Source: Microvelia longipes (lineage: Eukaryota; Arthropoda; Insecta; Hemiptera; Veliidae). From it: a stretch of 64,000 nucleotides of DNA. Below are positions 56,106 to 64,000 of this stretch, piece after piece. The stretch spans positions 46,876,809-46,940,808 of the forward strand of contig JACMZG010001870.1 of NCBI GenBank assembly GCA_018340805.1. The letters run 5' to 3'. The notes under the pieces were generated by a model. That model made no database searches. It was not told where the DNA came from and saw only the letters and a list, made by a program, of their open reading frames with translations. Made by a program: the position numbers and the translations under genes. Numbering within the stretch: position 1 is the first letter of the stretch; every line of letters begins with the position of its first letter.

Positions 56106-57069
56106 CAGTAGCTTCACCTATCCAATCGAACACATCTACTCTATTTTCTATATTGTCATATCATCTTAAAAATCTTTTGACTCATGTCTTGAAATATGTT
56201 ATTTTGAACCGAGCATTATTATTTTAACATTTTATAGTTTTTATAATCAATTTCTTTATTGGCAATTTCTTATTGGCAAGTTATTTATGGACCAAAGGGG
56301 TAAAGAATGTTATTATTTCCCTAAGCTGTTAGTATGTTCCTAAGGCGAAAGCCAAGGAAACTAATACCTTTAATTCCTCAGACGAAGCCGAGAGATTTAT
56401 ATATTTAATTCTCGAGGCAAAGCCGAGAGAGTTCGAGGCAATGCCCAGGGAGGTAATTATTGCGAGGGAAATATAGCATTATATTTGCAAGGTGAAATCA
56501 AGATTTTATTTCTAGATGTAAATATAATTTGATTATCGTTTACAGTCGTATTTTCATTATTAAATTGTTTTTTGTTTTTAAACTTTTTTGGTCAGGTTCC
56601 CCCTAATAAATGTTATGGGTGCTCCCCAAAAAATATATATATTTGCTACAAACATAACGGATATTGAGCAAATGCAATTATTTTTGGTTCTACTTTGGGA
56701 GTGAAAAGTGATTTTTTACTCCCTATAAACTTCACATTATATTCTGTCTGGATATGAAAACGTTTATTACATCAAAGTTACACCTAACCCACAATTTACT
56801 CTAAATTAGCCTTAGAAGATGGTACAATTATTCGAATCAATTAATCTTTCAAGTTTAAGACCATTTCAATATATAAGAATTTATCTAGGTGTTAAGAATA
56901 TACAAAAAAGTTGCTATATAAAGAAATCGATTTTCAAAAATCAACGTTTCAAAACTACCTAAGACAAAGTAATTGTCAGGATGAATTAAGCTTCTTGGAG
57001 TCAATAAACCCCTTTAATAAGTAATTTATAAAGTAAAAATCTAACTCTCATTTTAATTACTTATACTAT
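56106..57069 (+). other. 3' UTR and downstream, with dispersed repeat
   Basis: After the stop, 56280-56770 is a copy of the GGAGATAAAA/GGGAGTAAAAA repeat (TAAAGAATGTTATTATTTCC, CGAAGCCGAGAG, GGTCAGGTTCCCCCTAATAA). Candidate AATAAA signals exist (e.g. 56605), but I cannot choose the real poly(A) site. Confidence 0.5.
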
Positions 57070-57325
57070 AGTCAGAATAATGAAGTAAGTCTCTCCACTA
57101 ATTTACATAAATATTTTAAAGCAAGACTTTCAACCAACTAAAAGTCATCAATAAAGCACTATTGATGACTCAGCATTCCAAGCACGGAAGCTATGTTTTG
57201 AGTCTTTTTAAAAAATGTTCAAAAGATAGCTTTCTAACATCTCACCGGCACTGATGATGACCTCTAGTTGGAAACTTATTTTACTATTCTGATCACGATG
57301 AACTCCTCTAGCACTCGTAGTTTGT
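57070..57325. mobile_element. Palindromic hammerhead-family element
   Basis: TCAGAATAATGAAGTAAGTC at the left and ACTATTCTGATCACGATGAA at the right; the arms hold AAAGTCATCAATAAAGCACT and CACCGGCACTGATGATGACC. The plus-strand motif has CTGATGA (57251-57257) and GAAA (57271-57274), but the sequence after it (CTTATT) cannot form stem III, so it is probably inactive. The left arm is damaged too. Confidence 0.65.
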
Positions 57326-57945
57326 ATCCTATTACTCTAGAATTTAGCAAGTAATTAGTTCACGCTTCTTTCCCTTCACCCCTTTAGTCAGGTAATTCAA
57401 GTTAAAAGAATAATTAAAACCATATCCCTCTCTGTAAGGAATAATTTAAAAAATAATTATAAACATTAAGTCCGTAAAGTTTCCTCTGATTTGAAAGTCC
57501 TGACTCTAGTTTTTCCTCCCGTTATAAGACTTTTCTCGGTTGTAGAATAAATAAATAGGCAAATAAGTAGATAATAGAGTAGATAAAGTTCATATCAATT
57601 CTAAGGCTGGTGGGAGTATGAATTATGTAAGAGCTAGTAGAAATATATTTATTTATCTATAATAAAGATCTGTATTAGATATCACGGTAGGTTATTTGTA
57701 AATCTGATAGAGGAAGAATCAATAAGTGATTAATTTCTTATTCAAAACTTATATTTATTTAAGTCTTTTATGTACTTATTATACAGTTGATTCTACTATA
57801 GTCAGTCTCATGAATATAATATGTATATAATGTCAGAAGGTATACAATAGCGTGAGACAGAAGATGGGAGCAATTGGTGCTGGCCTCTAGTGGCAGCTTT
57901 AAAACTAACTCTCCTAACCATAACATGCTTCCCAATTTTCTAATT
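57326..57945. other. Downstream region, repeat-derived in part
   Basis: 57830-57945 (GGTGCTGGCCTCTAGTGGCA) matches a piece of 18600-18660. The rest is AT-rich without features. Confidence 0.45.
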
Positions 57946-57947
57946 TT

Positions 57948-58246
57948 CCAAGCCTGGCCTAAAAAATGTGACTCATTTTGTACTACTTCAAACCAAATTT
58001 TTCTAAAAATATACCTAAATTATAAAGAAAAAGCATAGTCAAAATATTAGAAAATCGCCCAAATTCCATTTTTGTTGCAATAAGTGGTTCCCTGTGGGTC
58101 GTATGCACTCTGGATAGGCAAACTATGTTTTTTCTTCATAATTCAAGATATATTTTCAGAAAAATTTGGTTTGAAGTAGTATAAAAAGTGCATTTTTATC
58201 TTATTTCAGTCATGAGTCACAATTTTTTCCGTCTGGCTCTTGGATT
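57948..58246. mobile_element. Short TIR element of the GTCCAAGAGCC family
   Basis: The left end AAGCCTGGCCTAAAAAATGT and the right end GTCTGGCTCTTGGATTATAA are inverted, with GTACTACTTCAAACCAAATT inside facing AATTTGGTTTGAAGTAGTAT. It is about 300 bp, a deleted form of 37153-38223, and is inserted in the repeat that matches 18600-18960. Confidence 0.72.
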
Positions 58247-59780
58247 ATAAGTTACTATTATGAAACCCATCTTCTCTTTTTTACCATTTTAATGACACGA
58301 GTAGGTATCTACTTGAAATTGTCGTCATAATATAAAGCAAATATTTGGATTAATCAGTTTTGTGCCAGAAGTAGTTTGCTGAAAATACGACAGGAGCGCA
58401 TTCTCGTGGTAATCATAGTGAAACTACCAAATTATATACTAGCGCTCCTGTTAACCGGCTACGGAATTAACCTTTTCTTGACCGAAATAATAAATCCCAG
58501 TACTATCATTCTTTATCTATATATATTCTTTGAGTCAGTCTTTATTGCAGTATAATAAAATCAGCAACTAATTCTAAAACACTGTTTATTATCTGGATCT
58601 TTTTGAATTAATGATATCCGATGAAATTTGTTCAAATCATAGAACATGAACAGAACATCAATCTACTAGCTCTTAGCATTTTTGTCTTATTGCAGTCATG
58701 TATAATTTCTCTTCTACGTATAATTTATTACAAGATAAGTCAGTGTTGTGACGAAGCTGGTTCTTCGTTTAGTTTTTTTATTATTTAATTTTTTACATTT
58801 CTCAAATTAAGTTGTAAAACAAATTATGTCTTATTTGTACAGTTTTAATAATTAATTTATATTCCAGTTTACTAACATGTTTTATTTTTTTAAATGAGTT
58901 AGCAAAAAAAATTGTCTAAAAAAAGATTAGTGATGAAAATACTTTAAATAAAAAATTTAAAAAAAAACTATTTAAACTGTATATTTAATATATAAATAGT
59001 ACATTTTTCGCATACATAATTGTAAATAAACAGTGTTTCTAAGTAAAACTATCTGAAGAAAATCTATTAATAAAGGTTTTTTTCATATTGTGTAAAACAT
59101 ATAATAAATTATAATCTGTTGGCTAGATATAATATTGGCTTAAGATAATATAACAGTCTTTTCTTTTTAGGCCAAATGAAATTGGAAGACTTTAATTGCA
59201 GTCATTACTGTCAAGAGCCTATGACTACATGAAAGCCTTTTTACAGGCGCTTTCAATTTTTTGTATAAGAAAATACATTTATTCTGCTCTTAGTGCATAA
59301 TAATTATTTTGAAATTGTCAACATGAAATTTTCTGAATCTGTAGAGTACTTCTGAACTGATTAGAATCACTATGAAGAATAATAATATTACCTGTTTCAT
59401 TAAAATTATATTTAACATTTACTTTAATTAAAAGCTAACTCGAACTAATTAAATTAATTTTTAATTTTATAGGTGTGAAACCCCTATCTGAGGCCTTAAA
59501 AATCCTTGTTACTTTTAAATAGGTGTGGACTCTATACGGACACCGATTCACAGTTGTTGTTAAGCAATTAAACCTCCTTACATAGACAAATGTTCCTTTT
59601 AATATGCTTTTGCTTCTATACATCACATATAAATATATAAACAGGAAGCTCTGTGATGGTTTATTTTTGTTTAAAGTAAATTAATTGTTAAATTTATTTT
59701 AGTTGAGTAATCATTAGTTAATGAATTATCAGGTTGTATAATTGAATTTTATGATAATTTAGGATTGCTTGTTTTATTTC
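58247..59780. other. Downstream AT-rich region
   Basis: 58290-58500 repeats 18720-18960 (CGAGTAGGTATCTACTTGAA, CTAGCGCTCCTGTTAACCGG). 58700-59120 is very AT-rich and may be true 3' UTR or intergenic. No gene on either strand is recognised. Confidence 0.45.
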
Positions 59781-59789
59781 TTCGACTTA

Positions 59790-60700
59790 ATAGATATTTA
59801 TGTACCAAGGAAGTAAAGAATGCCATTATTTCCCTAAGCATTTAAATGGTTGCAAAGGCGAAATCCAAAGGCAGCAAAGGCTCCTCTAACTCCCGAGGAG
59901 AAACCGGGGGAATTATGTGTTTAACTTTCGAAGCGAATTCGAGGGAGTTATGACCATTAACTCCCGAAGCGAAGCCGTGGTAGATAATTACTGCAAAGGG
60001 AAAAATAGCATTTTAATCCCAAGATGCATACAAGATTTTATCTCCAGGCAGTCATTGATGTCATTTAATTATTGTTATATACATGTTTTCATACATTTTT
60101 TTGAATTTTTTAAAATTTTTTTTGGGTCAGACTCCCCTTATAAATTTAGGAGGTACCGCCCCAAATAAAGTAAAAAAATGTATAGCCCCAAACAACTTCT
60201 TTTGACCTGAAAATAATTGTGAGTCAATAATTTTTTTTGTCAGCTCCCCCTTATAAATATTGGGGGTGCTGCCCCCAAGAAATTAAACATTTTTTCATTG
60301 CTCCAAACAACTTTTTTTTATCTAAAGCAGATTTTGAACCAATAAAAGAAACGTTTCGGTCACCCCCTGATAAATCTCGGGGTGCCACCCCGGATTAATT
60401 TTTACAAAATTAATCGGTCCCCTTAAAAAATTTCGAGAATACCACTCCAAAATGATATAATTGGCTCTAATCCCATAATGGGAAATAAGTTTTACTCCTA
60501 GGGAGTAAAAGCTACTTTTTTATAAGGGAGTTAAAAATAACTTATCACTCCAAAGGGAGTAAAAAGTAACTTTTTACTCCAAAGGGAGTGAAAAGTAAGT
60601 TTTTCTCCCTTGGGAGTGAGAAGTGTTTATTTACACCCTAAAACCAGTAAATAAACTTTACATTATACACTGTCTGGAGATAAAATAGTTTTAAAGTAGT
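59790..60700 (+). repeat. GGAGATAAAA / GGGAGTAAAAA dispersed repeat, long copy
   Basis: It starts with AAAGAATGCCATTATTTCCC and has AACTCCCGAAGCGAAGCCGT. Then come several TTATAAATTTAGGAGGT / TTATAAATATTGGGGGT variants alternating with GGGAGTAAAAAGTAACTTTT, ending TCTGGAGATAAAATAG. The internal variants repeat about every 90 bp. The copies at 56280-56770 and 24725-25420 are shorter. Confidence 0.65.
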
Positions 60701-61569
60701 GTGATTTTTTTTGTTATTCAATGAGCAACTGGTTTCGTGCACAGCCAGTTAAACCATTCATTTCAACACACATCTTGTCGGTGTCCATACCTTTACTCTT
60801 ACTATTGTATATTAGTATAACAAAATATTATTAACATTAAATTATTACTCTTCGAAAAACAACAATTAACTGTTAAATTGTTATATCTACCAATTGTTAT
60901 TTCTTACTTGATCTTCGACCAAAATTCCTACTTAAAATTTTCTTCAAGTAATTGAAAATGAAGAAAATTGTTTTTATGATGATAAAGTGTAAATAAATTG
61001 TTATCTGATTCTATTGTTATTTATATTTGTTAATAAAGTGGTATAAATTTATTAGAATTATGTAAATTTACAAATAGAAAGCAAGAAGATATATTTTGTT
61101 TTATTATTTTCATTAATTCTTTTATTTATTTTTATATTTGTGAAGAAGATGGCTCAAATAAGGCCTGAGAGGTCTATTTGTTATGCATTAAAATGAGCCA
61201 AAAATATTTATTTATTGTGCTAACTAACAGGTTTTAGCTTAAGTTTTATAATGTGTTTGTCCAACATGATTATGGATACTTGGTGTTTTTTTTAGACATC
61301 TATCTGCTTATGAGATACTGATGAATGAAAAATTATTTAAAATTATTTAAAATATTTAAATATTTTAAATTATTTAAAAAGTATTTAAACGGCGAATGAG
61401 TAATTTTCTTTGAAAAATAAAATCTCTGCTGGGATGTTTTTTTCCCGAAGAACTCATAAGTTTGTCATACGGTTGTCAACTTATGACAACCTTTTGTCAT
61501 AGTTTTTAAAATATGCTAAATAGATTAAAAACAATCTGTTTAATATATTAGTAGAATAAGCATGAATTG
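60701..61569. other. AT-rich region, nothing recognised
   Basis: AAATTATTTAAAATATTTAA at 61340-61385 is a low-complexity hairpin, and GTTGTCAACTTATGACAAC at 61465-61485 is another. No gene. Confidence 0.45.
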
Positions 61570-61655
61570 AGTCCATTATAAAAAATAAAAAATAAATCTC
61601 TCATCAAAACAAAACTTTATTAGCAAATCGCTATCGACCTAAATGTCATCATTAG
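61570..61655 (-). mobile_element. Hammerhead-family single-arm fragment, degenerate
   Basis: AAATAAATCTCTCATCAAAA, then GCTATCGACCTAAATGTCAT and CATTAGTGC: same order as the palindromes, but the reverse-strand core is CTAATGA with GATA where GAAA should be. Confidence 0.5.
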
Positions 61656-61814
61656 TGCAAAACCCAACAAACAACAAATAAAACACAATAATTATAAAAA
61701 AAATAAAAAAATTAATTAAATGTAAACATAGAAGTCAAACCCGTATAAAATAGAAGAAACAAAGGGGTAAGTAAATAAATTAAAAGAAAAATAAATGAAT
61801 GAACACATAAAATA

Positions 61815-62671
61815 CAGTCGGACCTCTATATAACGAACTTAAAGGTTCAAGAGAAAAAATTCGTAATATAGAAATTTCGTTGTATAGAAATTGAAAAAAT
61901 AAATAACTCTGTACTATTTTATGATATTTTAATGGATATATAGGATGAATAATAACCTCGCAGTTGCACATTCAGCAGCTTTTCCTTTTATTAGCGGTCC
62001 TGTCACAGGCATATTTTTGTCCCTTAACATTGTCACCCGCTGTAAAATTGCGTCATCAATGTCTTCTTACTTGCATATTCAAGAACTTTTTTTTTAAATC
62101 GCCACTCGTTTCGTATAACCTAACTATAGATTTCCGATTTTTTTAAATTGTTGATATAGAACTAGGAGCAATTTTATACTTCAGAGACAAGTCTTTGTTT
62201 TTGTCTCCATCGTCAGAATCTTTTAATTAATTGATTTTTTCAGAAAGGGACAGCGATTTCCGTATTGACATCTTAATAAATTCGATTTACAAACAAATAA
62301 AAAGTTTCACAAACGAACTGGTCAGACCGAATACCAAATTAAAACTGAAAGATTTTTAGTTCTATGCTGTGTTAATTCTAATTTCATAGAAAATTGTAAA
62401 GAAAGAGTTCGCAAAATTAAATAAGGCAGGGCGAGAATCAATAAATAATTGTTCTGGGAAATTACAGAAAACAGAAGTGCCGTTTTGGTCAATTCCTTGA
62501 AAGTTTGCGGGTCTTGTCTTTATCTTTATTTCTGGAAATTTTGTTCGTTGTATAGAAATTTTTTTCGTAAAATAGAAACACTTTTAAACACAAAATTTAA
62601 GGGAACGTAAAAAAAATTCGTTACATAGAGACTTTCGTTGTATAGAAGTTCGTTATATGGAGGACCGACTG
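61815..62671 (-). mobile_element. pogo/Tigger-like DNA transposon (Tc1/mariner superfamily)
   Basis: 857 bp. The ends CAGTCGGACCTCTATATAAC and GTTATATGGAGGACCGACTG are inverted and flanked by TA (61813-61814, 62672-62673). The CAGT...CCTCTATATAACGAA terminus is typical of pogo/Tigger elements. The subterminal region repeats AATTTCGTTGTATAGAAATT-type blocks. The inside carries N-terminal transposase remnants on the minus strand; the DDE domain is absent, so it is an internally deleted relic. Confidence 0.85.
61945..62271 (-). pseudogene. Tigger/pogo transposase N-terminal remnant
   Basis: On the minus strand from ATG at 62271 it reads MSIRKSLSLSEKIN, stop, LKDSDDG, then LSLKYKIAPSSISTI, the CENP-B/psq-type helix-turn-helix start of pogo-family transposases. 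After a frameshift come DDAILQRVTMLRDKNMPVTG and PLIKGKAAECATARLF, the second DNA-binding (CENPB HTH) region. Stops and frameshifts make it a pseudogene. Confidence 0.8.
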
Positions 62672-62830
62672 TAATAATAAGAAAATTACAGTGAAATGTT
62701 GAATAAGAAGAGAAGTTAGCCTATTGTTTTTCATACTAAGTATTTAAGTCAGACTGACAGGAAGAGGCAACGGCGCTAGTAGCATAGCATAGGTCTTAGT
62801 AAGATGAAAGATTCCCCTCCCTCATTTATT

Positions 62831-63894
62831 GTCCAAGAGCCAGACGCTAAAAACGTGACCGTCTAGCCCCAAAGGTTTAACCCACTAGGTCGACTTATTC
62901 TGGCTCCCTGATAATGAATCAGGTGGTCTGCCGTTTCAGATAAGGGAATTTTAGCCCCGGGTTCACTTTAAAGTCCGAAAAATGCCCCCAAATTCAGTTT
63001 TCGCCCAATAACGGTGTTCCTATTGGTTTTATCCAAAAAGTTAAAGGGCTGTTTTTTAAAGTTTATTAAATTTGTAATAAATTCATATTTTAACCATCAA
63101 AATCGGTACAGTAAAACCGGAGATACGAATGTTGAAAGATTACCGAAAAAACATCTAAAAGCATACATTTTTGTCCAAAAACGCACAAAAACCTTAAAAT
63201 ATCATGTTTTTCCAACATGTTTAAGAATCAGGCAGACTTAAAAATCATGCATATTCTATTAAATTACAGGTAATATAGAGTTGTTCTAGAGAAAGAACAA
63301 CTCAAATATGTGATAACTTAATGACCGACATATAATAATGAAAGATAGGTAAAAACTTGAATTTTAGAAAAATACACTTTTTTTAGCATTATATGTCGGT
63401 CATTAAGTCATTACATATTAGAGCTGTGCTGACTTCTTTCTCTAGAACAACTCTATATTATCTGTAATTTAATAGAATATGCATGATTTTTAAGTCTGCC
63501 AAATTCTTAAACATATTTATATGGAAAAACATGACATTTTAAGGTTTTTGGACAAAAATGTATGCTTTTTAGATGTTTTTTCGGTAATCTTTCAACATTT
63601 GTATCACCGGTTTTACTGTACCGATTTTGATGGTTAAAAAATGGATTTATCACAAATTTAAAACAACCCTTTAACTTTTTGGATAAAATCAATAGGAACA
63701 CCGTTATTGGGCGAAAACAGAATTTGGGATCATTTTTCGGAGTTTAAAGGGGCCCCGGGGCTAAAATTCCCTTGTCTGAAACGGCAGACCACCTGATTCA
63801 TTATCAGGGAGCCAGAATAAGTCGACCTAGTGGGTTAAACCTTTGGGGATAGACGGTCACGTTTTTTGCATCTGGCTCTTGGACTATTATGTTC
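62831..63894. mobile_element. Large palindrome, arms about 490 bp, GTCCAAGAGCC ends
   Basis: The ends GTCCAAGAGCCAGACGC and GCATCTGGCTCTTGGAC are inverted. The arms match through GTCGACTTATTCTGGCTCCC, CACCTGATTCATTATCAGGG and GGTTTTATCCAAAAAGTTAA to the centre, where GTTGTTCTAGAGAAAGAAC and ATGACCGACATATA are inverted. The spacer is about 60 bp. The two arms give nearly identical peptides in mirror frames (63014-63241 plus, 63507-63701 minus), which are not genes. The end motif is shared with 37153-38223. Confidence 0.85.
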
Positions 63895-64000
63895 AGGTCA
63901 TTTACTCTATTCTGACTCCTTTTAATCTCCTATTTTTCCAAAAATTCCTTCTCGCCACCTTTATTTACAATTTTTTTTGTTATTCCTTAAATTCGTATGT

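Noticed and set aside
63014..63701. Nearly identical peptides on opposite strands
   Set aside because: They are mirror translations of the two arms of one palindrome, with no coding signature.

Overview
The window is eukaryotic and looks like an insect nuclear genome. It is very AT-rich, with long introns, GT-AG splice sites and dense transposon-derived repeats. The only protein-coding gene I can support is a TRPC-type cation channel that most resembles insect TRPgamma (TRP/TRPL group). It runs on the + strand through 16 exons from 2764 to 56105. All exon phases agree: the joined exons total 2661 nt, or 886 residues plus a stop. The 5' part of the gene (start codon and first ankyrin repeats) lies before the window. 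A hemipteran-like insect is a guess from repeat style only.

Layout. 1-2763 holds no recognised exon, only repeats and a relic of LINE RNase H. The exons then encode, in order: the last ankyrin repeat and the HxxCxCxxC zinc site (E1-E2), the ankyrin-to-S1 linker (E3-E4), S1 (E4/E5), S2 (E5/E6), S3 (E6), S4 (E7/E8), S5 (E8/E9), the pore (E9/E10), S6 (E10), the TRP box EWKFAR (E11), a basic calmodulin/IP3-receptor-binding-like stretch (E11-E13), and a basic then proline-rich tail ending in SSWL, a PDZ-ligand-like C-terminus (E14-E16). 56106-64000 is 3' UTR and/or intergenic DNA with more repeats.

The introns (0.38 to 11.1 kb) are filled with mobile DNA. There are at least five groups of inverted-repeat (fold-back/MITE) elements. 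These include a family with TIR CATAGAGATATAT and 8-bp target duplications (hAT-like), a family with TIR CTTAGAATAATAC, and several elements flanked by TA. A decayed pogo/Tigger transposon has recognisable transposase remnants (61.8-62.7 kb). There are three tRNA-derived SINE families, a 5'-truncated LINE 3' end nested in a TIR element with a 5-bp duplication, many tandem arrays (36, 48, 53, 75, 32 and about 16 bp units) and AT/GT microsatellites.

The most striking signal is a set of dispersed, mostly palindromic elements carrying hammerhead ribozyme motifs (CUGANGA, stem II, GAAA, short palindromic stem III, NUH cleavage site) on one or both arms. At least eight copies keep the invariant core or nearly so (2.4, 15.7 twice, 16.3, 28.7, 37.7, 43.3 and 45.5 kb; 22.5 kb is borderline) and many more are degenerate. 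Several lie in sense orientation inside TRPC introns, so the pre-mRNA may contain self-cleaving RNA. Everything is by eye; no alignment, folding or database search was run.
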